From Lachnospiraceae bacterium (GTDB lineage Bacteria; Bacillota; Clostridia; Lachnospirales; Lachnospiraceae), in contig CAJTAL010000007.1 in NCBI GenBank assembly GCA_910574285.1, positions 62,001 to 126,000 on the forward strand: a stretch of DNA of 64,000 nucleotides. Reading direction: 5' to 3'. The position numbers and the translations under genes were made by a program. The first letter of the stretch is position 1. Each line of letters starts with the position of its first letter. Of the stretch, positions 55,618 to 63,756 are shown one piece after another. The notes beneath the pieces are model-generated. The model did no database searches. It was not told where the DNA came from and saw nothing but the letters and a program-made list of their open reading frames with translations.

Positions 55618-58600
55618 ATGAGTGTTAAGTGGACGGAGGACCAGCAGAGGGTTATAGATCTGAGAGACAGGAATATTCTGGTATCTGCCGCCGCAGGTTC
55701 GGGTAAGACGGCGGTTCTGGTAGAGCGAATCATTACGATGCTGACTTCGGGCGGGCATCCGATCGATGTGGACCGTTTGCTGATCGTGACGTTTACCGAG
55801 GCAGCGGCGTCGGAGATGAAGGAGAGGATCCGGGGCGCGATAGAGAAGAAGCTTATGGAACGGCCGGACGACGAGCATCTGAAGCAGCAGGCGACTCTGA
55901 TACATAATGCATATATTACGACGATTCATAGTTTCTGCCTGTCTGTTGTCCGTGATCATTTTCCGGTGATAGGCATTGATCCCAGTTTCCGCATCGGAGA
56001 AGAGGGGGAGTTAAAGCTTCTGAGACAGGATGTGTTAAGGGAGATGCTGGAGGAGCGTTACCAGGAGGGAAGCAGCCGTTTTCTTGACTTTACCCTGGCG
56101 TATGGGAGCGGAAGGAACGATAAGAAGATTGAAGATCTGATTCTTAGAATCTATGATTATTCCCGGAGCTATCCGGACCCGGAGGCGTGGATTACCCGGT
56201 GCGTTAAGGCTTATGAGGCCGAAAAACTCGAAGAACTGGAGGACAGCGAGATGGTCCGTCTGGCTATGGAGAATACGGCGGAATACTTAAAGGAGGCAGG
56301 GGAACTTCTGGATGCGGGGCTTTCTGTCTGCCGGGAGGCGGACGGCCCGGCGGCTTATGAGACGACATTATTGAAAGACCGGCAGGTTGTGGAGGGGATG
56401 CTTACTGTCCATGATTTTAGGGAAATGACCAGGATCGTGAAAGGCGTCTCCTGGGCGAGGCTTGCCGCGAATAAGGATAAGACGGTCTCGGAAGAGAAGA
56501 CTGCTCAAGTTAAGGCGATCCGGGATGAGGTCAAGGGAATCGTGAAGGATCTGGCGGGACAGTATTTTTACCAGGATGCGGAAGGGATGATAGAGGATAT
56601 AAAGGCATGCCGGCCGGCGATGGAGGAGCTGGCGCAGCTTGTACGGGAATTTTCCGATCGATACGAGGAGAAGAAGCGCACCCGGAATATGATTGATTTC
56701 TCGGATATGGAGCAGTATGCGCTGAAGATACTGACAGAAGAGACGGAAAACGGGCCGATTCCGTCTGCGGTAGCGAGAGAGTATCAGGAGCAGTTTGAGG
56801 AGATTATGATCGACGAGTATCAGGACAGCAATCTGATACAGGAGGCGATCCTGACCAGTATCTCCACCGTATCTTCCGGGCGCTACAATATATTTATGGT
56901 GGGAGATGTGAAACAGAGTATCTATCGGTTCCGTCTGTCGAGGCCGGAACTTTTCATGGAAAAATTCCGTACATACACGCTGGCAGAGGACGGGGCAAAG
57001 CAGAGGATCGACCTGCATAAGAATTTCCGGAGCAGGAAGGAAGTCTTGGACAGCGTAAATTATATCTTCCGGCAGATCATGACGCAAAAGCTTGGAAAAA
57101 TCGCATATGATGACCAGGCGGCTCTGTATGTGGGGGCGGAGTATAAGCCGGGGAAGGATTTGGAGATGGAAGTACTGGTGATTGACAGTGATCTGGAAGA
57201 ATGGGAGGAAAGCGGCAAGGCGGACGGAGAGGAGCCGTCAGGCATGGAGCGCATGGAAGAAAAACCAGGCGGCAGGATCACGGAGCGTGAATTGGAGGCG
57301 AGGGCGATAGCCGCACGAATCCGCAGGCTGTGTGAAGACCATCAGGTAATCGATAAGAAGACCGGAGAATTCCGGCCGGTGCGGTACTCTGATATCGTGA
57401 TTCTGATAAGGAGCGTGAAAGGGTTCGCCGATGTATTTACAGAAGTGTTGAACCGCGAGGGGATTCCGGCGTACGCGGGCACCAGAGAGGGGTATTTTGC
57501 CACACAGGAGATCGGCGTATTGTTGGATTACCTGCAGGTATTGGATAACAGGCAGCAGGACATCCCCCTGGCTGCGGTGCTTAGATCTTCTTTCGGTATG
57601 CTGACAGAGGAAGAGCTTGCCGCCATAAGTTCAACGTTCAAGGAGATGCGGTTCTGTAAAGCGGTAGCGCGTTACCGGACAGAGGGGAAGGAGCAGAAGA
57701 TCCGGGAGAAGTTGGAACGCTGCCTGGGGCAGATGGACACGTTTCGGCAGATCGTGCCGTATACGCCTATGCATGAACTGCTGTGGAGGATATTAAAAGA
57801 AACGGGGTATGGAGATTATGTGTCCGCCCTTCCGGGAGGAGAACAGCGAAGGGCGAATCTCGATATGCTGGTGGAGAAAGCCAGGGCATATGAAGCCACC
57901 AGTTATAAAGGGCTGTTTCATTTCGTACGGTATATCGAGCAGCTTAAGAAATATGACGTGGACTACGGAGAGGCGAGTATCGAAGATGAGCAGTCGGATA
58001 CGGTGCGGGTGATGACGATACACAAGAGCAAGGGCCTGGAATTTCCGATCGTGTTCGCGGCAGGCATGGGAAAGAGGATCAATATGCAGGATGCCAGAAG
58101 CAGCGTAGCTCTCCATGCCAGATTGGGGGTAGGGCTGGATGCGGTAGATATTGAGAAGAGGACAAAGAGCCCGACGATTGTCAAGAAGGTTATGCAGAAA
58201 GAAGAGGCGCTGGACGGGCTTGGGGAAGAACTGAGGGTTCTGTATGTGGCGTTCACCCGGGCGAAAGAGAAGCTTATCATTACCGGAACCCTGTCAAATT
58301 CCGAGAAGAAGCTTAAGGGGTATGAACTGATAAAAGAGCGGGAGGAAGAAGCCTTATCTTTCGGCCGTCTGAGTAAGGTCGTAACCTATTGGGACTGGAT
58401 TCTCCCGGCGCTTGTGCGGATGACGGATGACGTACCGATTGTAAAAAAGGTCTTAAGATTTGAGGATATAGTGAGGGATTCTGTTGAAGAAGAGACGGCG
58501 GGCAGACTTGAGCGGGCCGCGCTTATGAATTGGGATACAGAAATTGTCTACGATTCAGGACTTCATGAAGCGCTGAAGGAACAGTTCTCCTATCGTTACC

Positions 58601-59343
58601 CGTATGGCAAAAGCAGGCAGCAGAAGCTTAAATTTACCGTATCTGAACTTAAAAAACGGGTCTATCTGGCTGAAACTTTCGGGGAGGAATCCGAAGAGTA
58701 CGGAGAGTTGCCGTATGAAGAGCCGGATGTCGTTCCGTTGATTCCAAAGTTTCTTCAAGAAGAGGAAGAACTGGCAGGGGCAGGAAGGGGTACTGCATAT
58801 CACAGGCTGATGGAGTTGCTGGATTTTTCCGGGGAGTATGATGAAGAAGGACTTAAAAGATGCATGAAAGAATTTGTGGAGGCGGGAAAGATGCGGCAGG
58901 ATATGGCGGACTGTATCAGACCTTCGGATATCCTGCATTTTCTTACAAGCCGGTCAGGGCAGCGGATGAAGGATGCGGCTGTCCGGCATGCGCTCTGGAA
59001 GGAACAGCCTTTCGTCCTCGGCGTGGACGCAAGGGAGATCTATCCCAGGGAGCAGGAAGGGGAACAGATCCTGGTACAGGGTATCATAGATGTGTATTTT
59101 GAGACGGACGGCGAGCTGGTGGTACTGGATTATAAGACGGATAAGGTCCGGCGGGCAGAAGAGCTTGTGGAGAGATACCATGCCCAGCTTGACTATTATG
59201 CGAAAGCGCTGGAGCAGATGACTCAGAAAAAGGTGAGAGAGAAGATTATCTATTCTTTTACACTCAGGGAAGAGATACAGATAGGAAATGATAAGGAGGA
59301 GATACAGATAGGAGATGATAAGGAGGAGATGAGGGGGAGATGA
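55618..59343 (+). CDS. addA: ATP-dependent helicase/nuclease subunit A
   Basis: A 1241-aa UvrD-like helicase with a C-terminal nuclease. Walker A is AAAGSGKT (24-31), box II IDEYQDSN, motif IV-VI include VMTIHKSKGLEFPIVF and LRVLYVAFTRAKEK; the nuclease site is LVVLDYKTDK. The last residues contain a short duplicated unit (EEIQIGNDK / EEIQIGDDK) encoded by tandem DNA repeats at about 59271-59325, apparently a local expansion. The stop overlaps the DUF1294 start by four bases. Confidence 0.95.
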   Translation: MSVKWTEDQQRVIDLRDRNILVSAAAGSGKTAVLVERIITMLTSGGHPIDVDRLLIVTFTEAAASEMKERIRGAIEKKLMERPDDEHLKQQATLIHNAYITTIHSFCLSVVRDHFPVIGIDPSFRIGEEGELKLLRQDVLREMLEERYQEGSSRFLDFTLAYGSGRNDKKIEDLILRIYDYSRSYPDPEAWITRCVKAYEAEKLEELEDSEMVRLAMENTAEYLKEAGELLDAGLSVCREADGPAAYETTLLKDRQVVEGMLTVHDFREMTRIVKGVSWARLAANKDKTVSEEKTAQVKAIRDEVKGIVKDLAGQYFYQDAEGMIEDIKACRPAMEELAQLVREFSDRYEEKKRTRNMIDFSDMEQYALKILTEETENGPIPSAVAREYQEQFEEIMIDEYQDSNLIQEAILTSISTVSSGRYNIFMVGDVKQSIYRFRLSRPELFMEKFRTYTLAEDGAKQRIDLHKNFRSRKEVLDSVNYIFRQIMTQKLGKIAYDDQAALYVGAEYKPGKDLEMEVLVIDSDLEEWEESGKADGEEPSGMERMEEKPGGRITERELEARAIAARIRRLCEDHQVIDKKTGEFRPVRYSDIVILIRSVKGFADVFTEVLNREGIPAYAGTREGYFATQEIGVLLDYLQVLDNRQQDIPLAAVLRSSFGMLTEEELAAISSTFKEMRFCKAVARYRTEGKEQKIREKLERCLGQMDTFRQIVPYTPMHELLWRILKETGYGDYVSALPGGEQRRANLDMLVEKARAYEATSYKGLFHFVRYIEQLKKYDVDYGEASIEDEQSDTVRVMTIHKSKGLEFPIVFAAGMGKRINMQDARSSVALHARLGVGLDAVDIEKRTKSPTIVKKVMQKEEALDGLGEELRVLYVAFTRAKEKLIITGTLSNSEKKLKGYELIKEREEEALSFGRLSKVVTYWDWILPALVRMTDDVPIVKKVLRFEDIVRDSVEEETAGRLERAALMNWDTEIVYDSGLHEALKEQFSYRYPYGKSRQQKLKFTVSELKKRVYLAETFGEESEEYGELPYEEPDVVPLIPKFLQEEEELAGAGRGTAYHRLMELLDFSGEYDEEGLKRCMKEFVEAGKMRQDMADCIRPSDILHFLTSRSGQRMKDAAVRHALWKEQPFVLGVDAREIYPREQEGEQILVQGIIDVYFETDGELVVLDYKTDKVRRAEELVERYHAQLDYYAKALEQMTQKKVREKIIYSFTLREEIQIGNDKEEIQIGDDKEEMRGR

Positions 59344-59609
59344 ATACAGGGGCAGTATTTATTTATCTGACGGTGATGAATGTGCTGGGATTCGTGATCT
59401 TCGGGTATGATAAACGGTGCGCGGTGCGGCGCCGGTGGCGAGTATCGGAAAAGACGCTTCTGTGTGCCGCGCTTCTTGGGGGGAGTATCGGGGCTTATAT
59501 AGGGATGCAGGTGTTCCGGCATAAGACCCGTCATTGGAAATTCCGGGCCGGAATTCCTGTGATGATATTGATACAGTATGGATTTATAATTTTAAAGTGG
59601 TTTAGTTGA
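59340..59609 (+). CDS. DUF1294 family small membrane protein
   Basis: An 89-aa protein with two to three hydrophobic segments. The pattern NVLGFVIFGYDKRCA...RVSEKTLLCAALLGGSIGA...FRHKTRHWKF is diagnostic for DUF1294; function unknown. It overlaps the addA stop (ATGA), so it is expressed with the addBA operon. Confidence 0.88.
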   Translation: MNTGAVFIYLTVMNVLGFVIFGYDKRCAVRRRWRVSEKTLLCAALLGGSIGAYIGMQVFRHKTRHWKFRAGIPVMILIQYGFIILKWFS

Positions 59610-59654
59610 CTGTTCGAATGCTTATTCATCGAGTTTTTAGCTTCTAATTTAACA

Positions 59655-59699
59655 TTGTATTAATAATACAATTATGATACAATTGCATTATTAATACAA
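59655..59699. promoter_or_regulatory. Probable autoregulatory operator of the RelB-like antitoxin
   Basis: Two 17-bp palindrome-like units, TTGTATTAATAATACAA (59655-59671) and TTGCATTATTAATACAA (59683-59699), lie 28 bp centre to centre just ahead of the GGAGG site. RelB/DinJ antitoxins bind such repeats as dimers to repress their operon. Confidence 0.6.
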
Positions 59700-59711
59700 T
59701 GGAGGTGTAAC

Positions 59712-59975
59712 ATGGCAACATTACAAATTCGTATTGATGATACATTAAAAAAGCAAGCTGATTCACTGTTTTCCAGTCTGGGATTGGATACTTCAACGGC
59801 AATACGCATTTTTTTGAATGCGTCTATTGAAAATGATGGAATTCCTTTTACCGTAAGACATAAGGCAATTCCCTTATCTCTTCAAGAGGCGGTTTACGAT
59901 AGTAGATTTCGTAAAAATCTAAATGGTCCTTTTGATAGTGCAGAAGATGCCGTCGCGTCCATGCTAGAGGAGTAA
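59712..59975 (+). CDS. RelB/DinJ family antitoxin
   Basis: An 87-aa protein. The N-terminal ribbon-helix-helix (LQIRIDDTLKKQADSLFSSL, then GLDTSTAIRIFLNASIENDGIPF in pieces) and the C-terminal acidic toxin-binding tail identify RelB/DinJ. It begins nine bases after GGAGGTG. A cognate RelE/YafQ toxin should follow, but the next frame breaks after about 15 codons, so the module looks inactive. Confidence 0.85.
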   Translation: MATLQIRIDDTLKKQADSLFSSLGLDTSTAIRIFLNASIENDGIPFTVRHKAIPLSLQEAVYDSRFRKNLNGPFDSAEDAVASMLEE

Positions 59976-59978
59976 TTT

Positions 59979-60182
59979 ATGTATAAAATTATATTACGCC
60001 GTCAGGCTGAGCCAGAAGCTAAAACCTCTTTTAAGATGTGCTTACATTTTAAAAGGGGTTTTTATGATATAGGAAACTTCGTTCCCTATATCATAAAAAC
60101 CCTCCGGGAGGATGCGCACTCGCGCAAAGCAGAAGTATTTGTCCTCATGGACTTATTATTGCTTAGGTACATTCTTTTTTAA
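59979..60182 (+). pseudogene. Broken RelE/YafQ-like toxin gene
   Basis: The frame starts MYKIILRRQAEPEAK, three bases after the antitoxin stop, as RelE/YafQ-type toxins do, but then runs into two consecutive perfect hairpins at 60021-60102 that cannot be toxin sequence. The remaining residues (HFKRGFYDIGNF...) are translated repeat. The rest of the toxin is absent. Confidence 0.6.
60021..60111. repeat. Palindromic repeat element inserted in the toxin gene
   Basis: Three nested inverted repeats: AAAACC-T-CTTTTAA/TTAAAAG-G-GGTTTT (60021-60062), GGGTTTTTATGATATAGG/CCTATATCATAAAAACCC (60056-60073 and 60085-60102, 18 bp perfect) and CCTCCGGGAGG (60101-60111). The second shares bases with the other two, so alternative folds compete. 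This looks like a mobile intergenic palindrome of REP or MITE type. Confidence 0.6.
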
Positions 60183-60198
60183 AAATGTATAATATCAG

Positions 60199-60231
60199 TT
60201 GACAAATTATATTATATGGAATATAATATAG
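60199..60231 (+). promoter_or_regulatory. padR promoter with overlapping operator palindrome
   Basis: TTGACA (60199-60204), 17-bp spacer, TATAAT (60222-60227). A perfect palindrome TATATTATAT-GGA-ATATAATATA (60209-60231) covers the spacer and -10, a natural site for repression by the PadR protein encoded next. Confidence 0.75.
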
Positions 60232-60289
60232 ATACACAAATAATATTACATAATATAATAATATTATAATCCAGCAAAGGAGTGGTGGC

Positions 60290-60613
60290 ATGGTATTTAA
60301 CACCGGAGCAGCTCTTCTTGATGCTATTGTACTGGCCGTTGTGTCCCAGGAGAAGGAAGGAACTTACGGATATAAGATCACACATGATGTAAGAACGGCC
60401 ATTGATGTGTCTGAGTCCACGCTATATCCGGTTCTGAGAAGGCTCCAGAAAGATGAATGCCTGGAGGTATACGACAGACAGATCGACGGAAGGAACCGGC
60501 GTTATTATAAAATAACGGTCAGGGGCTCGGCACAGTTGGACCTGTACCGGACAGAATGGAAGAGCTATACGAAGAAGATTAACGAGTTATTTGAGGGAGG
60601 GATATCTGTATGA
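60290..60613 (+). CDS. PadR family transcriptional regulator
   Basis: A 107-aa winged-helix repressor (LDAIVLAVVSQEKEGTYGYKI, then STLYPVLRRLQKDECLE and GRNRRYYKIT, quoted in parts). AAAGGAG precedes the ATG. It overlaps the DUF1700 gene by four bases and probably represses its own operon through the palindrome in its promoter. PadR-DUF1700-DUF4097-PspC sets respond to envelope stress in Firmicutes. Confidence 0.9.
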   Translation: MVFNTGAALLDAIVLAVVSQEKEGTYGYKITHDVRTAIDVSESTLYPVLRRLQKDECLEVYDRQIDGRNRRYYKITVRGSAQLDLYRTEWKSYTKKINELFEGGISV

Positions 60614-61368
60614 ACCGTATCAAGTTTATGACGGAATTGGCAGCATTATTACAGGATGTTCCGGCAGAGGAACGAAGAGACGCGATGAAGTTCTATAACG
60701 ATTATTTTGACGACGCCGGTGAAGAGAACGAGCAGAGGGTGATCGAGGAATTGGAAAGCCCGGCGAAGGTCGCGGCAACGATTAAGGCAGATTTGAAGGG
60801 TTCATCAAGAGAATACGGCGAATATACGGAGAAGGGTTATACAGATACAAGATTCGAGTATAAAGAGATGCCGGCGGGAAGGGATTCTCAAAAGGAAGAC
60901 AGCGGATACCGTAAAGAAGAGCAGGGATATAGCTATGGGGAGGATGCCTATCAGGGATTTGATTTTCGGAAGAAGGAAGAAGAGCCCAGAACAAACGGGA
61001 CTTTGAAAGCTATCTTGATTATCCTGCTGGTGATTGTAGCGGCGCCCATCGTCATTCCGGTTGCAATTGCGGTGATCGCGGTAGTCGCGGCATGCGCGTT
61101 TGCGTTATTATTGTTATTCATGTCTCTGGTAATCGTCTCTGTTGTGGTTGCGTTTGCAGGCGTGTGTGTGTTTATTGCCGGAGTCCTAAGCCTGATACCG
61201 GAGATAGCGGTAGGATTGGCGCTTGTCGGTTCGGGTCTGATACTTACGGCTCTTGGTGTGATCGGTACAGTCATAAGTCTGAGAGTCTGCTGGATCGTGA
61301 TTCCGGGAATCATCAGAGGCTGTGTGTGGCTCTTAAGGCAGCCATTTCAGAGAAAGGCGGTGGTTTAG
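60610..61368 (+). CDS. DUF1700 family membrane protein
   Basis: A 252-aa protein. The N-terminal 60 residues (FMTELAALLQDVPAEERRDAMKFYNDYFDDAGEENEQ in short view) are the DUF1700 signature; a polar linker (65-125, Tyr/Glu-rich) leads to three or four C-terminal membrane segments (130-235). It is translationally coupled to padR and to the next gene. Its role is unknown; it may relay envelope state to the PadR regulator. Confidence 0.85.
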   Translation: MNRIKFMTELAALLQDVPAEERRDAMKFYNDYFDDAGEENEQRVIEELESPAKVAATIKADLKGSSREYGEYTEKGYTDTRFEYKEMPAGRDSQKEDSGYRKEEQGYSYGEDAYQGFDFRKKEEEPRTNGTLKAILIILLVIVAAPIVIPVAIAVIAVVAACAFALLLLFMSLVIVSVVVAFAGVCVFIAGVLSLIPEIAVGLALVGSGLILTALGVIGTVISLRVCWIVIPGIIRGCVWLLRQPFQRKAVV

Positions 61369-62184
61369 ATGAAGACTGGATGGAAAGTATTCTGGATCGT
61401 ATGCGCCGGCGCGATAGCAATCGGGTTTGTCTGTTGTGCAGTGGCGTTTGGGTTAGGAGTTACACTGGATGCGATTCACGGCAGATTCCCGAATGGATTC
61501 GGGTATGTCGGCGGCAGCGGGAAAGAGGCGGAGGATATCCATGAGTCCTTCAAGGGTATTACGGAGATCGACGCCGAAATAGCGGCGGGAGAAGTGAGCG
61601 TTTACGCGACGGATGAGGATGAGATCCGGGTGGAGACGAAGAATCTGCGCCAGAGGCTGGGCTTTAAATGTTATGTGGAAGGTAACGAGCTGAAACTTAA
61701 AACGAACAAAAGATTATATCACCTGAATAATATGGGGAAAGGGACGATCAAGGTATATATTCCCAGAGAAATGAGATTTGACGAAGTATCTTTTGATATG
61801 GGAGCGGGAACGCTTACCATGGATGAGGTCTATGCAGACAGCTTTTCCGTAGATGTAGGAGCGGGAGAAGTGGAGGTTGCAGACTTTCAGGCACGTGAAG
61901 GCTCGCTTAAGTGCGGGGCCGGTACGATCCGTGCGAAAGGGGACGTGACATCTGAGCTGGAGATCGAATGCGGTGTGGGCGAGGTAGAATTCACGGCATA
62001 CGGCCATGAGACGGATTATAATTATGACATCGACTGTGCGGTGGGCGAAGTGGTCTGCGGCGGCAGCGATTATTCGGGAATCGGCGGACACAGGCAGATT
62101 GATAACAGGGCAGACAAAGATATGGATATCTCAACCGGCGTAGGTTCGGTAATTGTAGAGTTTGACGGAACAAAAGTACGTTAA
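61369..62184 (+). CDS. DUF4097 family beta-helix protein
   Basis: A 271-aa protein with one N-terminal membrane segment (5-28: VFWIVCAGAIAIGFVCCAV) and an external beta-helix of repeated turns (VSVYATDEDEI, FDMGAGTLTMDEVYAD, VDVGAGEVEVADF, ECGVGEVEF, CAVGEVVCGG), the DUF4097 (YvlB-like) fold. It starts directly after the DUF1700 stop. Probably an envelope-stress adaptor; function not established. Confidence 0.85.
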   Translation: MKTGWKVFWIVCAGAIAIGFVCCAVAFGLGVTLDAIHGRFPNGFGYVGGSGKEAEDIHESFKGITEIDAEIAAGEVSVYATDEDEIRVETKNLRQRLGFKCYVEGNELKLKTNKRLYHLNNMGKGTIKVYIPREMRFDEVSFDMGAGTLTMDEVYADSFSVDVGAGEVEVADFQAREGSLKCGAGTIRAKGDVTSELEIECGVGEVEFTAYGHETDYNYDIDCAVGEVVCGGSDYSGIGGHRQIDNRADKDMDISTGVGSVIVEFDGTKVR

Positions 62185-62217
62185 TAATTTCAAAAAAAGC
62201 GAATGGAGGATTACAGA

Positions 62218-62412
62218 ATGGAACCCAGAAAATTATATCGTTCGAGAAAGAATCGCATGATCTGCGGAGTATGCGGAGGCGTGGCAGAGTATTTTAATGT
62301 GGACGCCACATTGATCAGGCTGGTGCTGGCAATTTTTGGTTTTACAGGTACAGGGATATTTGCCTATATTATCGCGGCAATTATCATTCCGGACGCATCG
62401 GTCGGATATTAG
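62218..62412 (+). CDS. PspC domain-containing membrane protein
   Basis: A 64-aa protein: KLYRSRKNRMICGVCGGVAEYFNVD and one membrane segment (about 37-58) match the PspC family, which links envelope stress to transcription. The ATG at 62218 is preferred; GGAGG lies eight bases upstream. It closes the operon begun by padR and is followed by a strong terminator. Confidence 0.9.
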   Translation: MEPRKLYRSRKNRMICGVCGGVAEYFNVDATLIRLVLAIFGFTGTGIFAYIIAAIIIPDASVGY

Positions 62413-62428
62413 AGTATTTTTTTTAGAT

Positions 62429-62484
62429 AACATGCCGGTATGATGCCCGGATTTGTTCCGGGCGTACCGCCATGTTATTTTTTT
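62429..62484 (+). terminator. Terminator of the padR-pspC operon
   Basis: AACATG...GGTA...GCCCGGA pairs with TCCGGGC...TACC...CATGTT in a long interrupted stem, followed by ATTTTTTT. Confidence 0.9.
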
Positions 62485-62556
62485 GTATATTCCTTTTCGC
62501 ATATGTCAATACTTATTAGAGTAAAGAGTATGCTTAGAAATGAAAGGGGATTATTC

Positions 62557-62748
62557 ATGGTAGCGAAGAAGAATAAGCCGATCAGATTAGAGGAACTGAC
62601 ACGAGAGGAGAAATTAAAGTATGAGATTGCCGAAGAGCTGGGCCTGCTTGATAAGGTGATGGAGGAAGGATGGAAGTCCCTCTCTTCGAAAGAGACCGGA
62701 AGGATCGGCGGGCTCATGACGAAAAAGAAAAAAGAACTGGAAAAGTAA
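62557..62748 (+). CDS. Alpha/beta-type small acid-soluble spore protein
   Basis: A 63-aa DNA-binding protein of the spore core. KLKYEIAEELGLLDKVMEEG and WKSLSSKETGRIGGLMTKKK follow the SASP signature (the Glu just before IA is the GPR protease site position; GRIGG is conserved). ATG 62557 follows AAAGGGG. It is evidence that the organism makes spores; expression would need the forespore factor sigma-G, but no clear site was identified. Confidence 0.88.
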   Translation: MVAKKNKPIRLEELTREEKLKYEIAEELGLLDKVMEEGWKSLSSKETGRIGGLMTKKKKELEK

Positions 62749-62887
62749 GAAGAACTGGAAAAGTAACAGAAATATTACGAATATTAATTAATATTAACTA
62801 GTATGAACATTTGGTGATAAAGGTTGAAAAGGACTGATCCATTTGCTATAATCGAAAAACTGGTAATAATCATTCACAGGTGAGAAT

Positions 62888-63559
62888 ATGGACAGTAAGA
62901 TTAGCGTTTTGGATATTAATATAGATAATTGTTCTGCAAAAGAAGCGATGAAGAGAACCGTGGAATATATGGGGACGGAGCCGGTGAATATCGTGGAGAT
63001 GGCGACGGTGAACGGGCTTATGCAGATAGAAGACAAGGGTAAGCTTAAGGAAGACATGTGCGGATTCGACCTGGTCCTGGCGGGGGATAAGGCGATACTG
63101 GAAGCAGCGGACGTCACGGACCGGAAGTATCTTCAGGAGACGGAGGGACAGGTCTTTCTGAGGATGTTCATGAGGTATCTGCATAAGAATCATAAGAGAA
63201 TCTATCTTTTGGTGGAGTCAGAAGAGGAAGGACAGAAGCTGTTTGACTATCTTCAGAATTATTATTATGGACTGCAGGTGATCGGGCTGGCGAAGGTATC
63301 GGCGCAGGATCAGGCGGACGACATGCTTGTGAACGATATTAACGGCGGAGAAGTGGATTGTATTCTTGCGGCGCTCAAGTCGCCTCTGCAGGAGGAATTT
63401 ATCGTGAGGAATAAGAATCTTCTGGACGCCCGTCTCTGGCTTGGACTGGGAAAGGAATATATTCCGGATGGGAAAAACGGGATCGGCCCGGGGAAGATTT
63501 TACAGTATATAGAGAAATTTATGTTTAAAAAAGAGATTGAGAAAAGAAAACGGAATTGA
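62888..63559 (+). CDS. WecG/TagA/CpsF family glycosyltransferase
   Basis: A 223-aa GT26 enzyme. The family core runs VNIVEMATVNGLMQIEDKGKL, LVLAGDKAIL, RIYLLVESEEEG and CILAALKSPLQEEF (seen in order), and the C-terminal basic amphipathic tail (LQYIEKFMFKKEIEKRKRN) would bind the membrane. The usual Asp of TPNP/ATPNAD is read here as ATVNGL, an altered acceptor-site region. It may add N-acetylmannosamine or a similar sugar to a lipid carrier in wall polymer synthesis; no tag or tua gene is adjacent. Confidence 0.8.
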   Translation: MDSKISVLDINIDNCSAKEAMKRTVEYMGTEPVNIVEMATVNGLMQIEDKGKLKEDMCGFDLVLAGDKAILEAADVTDRKYLQETEGQVFLRMFMRYLHKNHKRIYLLVESEEEGQKLFDYLQNYYYGLQVIGLAKVSAQDQADDMLVNDINGGEVDCILAALKSPLQEEFIVRNKNLLDARLWLGLGKEYIPDGKNGIGPGKILQYIEKFMFKKEIEKRKRN

Positions 63560-63611
63560 CTTTTCGTCACTATGCATATGCTTTAAAAATCAAAAGAAAA
63601 TCTTAAATTAT

Positions 63612-63653
63612 GAGGAAATCAACAAAAAAGTGAGATTTCCTCTTTATTTTTTT
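63612..63653 (+). terminator. Terminator after the WecG-like gene
   Basis: GAGGAAATC/GATTTCCTC, nine pairs with a 13-base loop, then TTTATTTTTTT. Confidence 0.85.
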
Positions 63654-63756
63654 GTCTATATATATTAATATAGTGTCTAGTGATATGCATTATTGCCAGT
63701 CAAGCCCTTTTTTTGTTGTGAATTATGCATATTGAAATGAGGGGAGGATATAGAAT

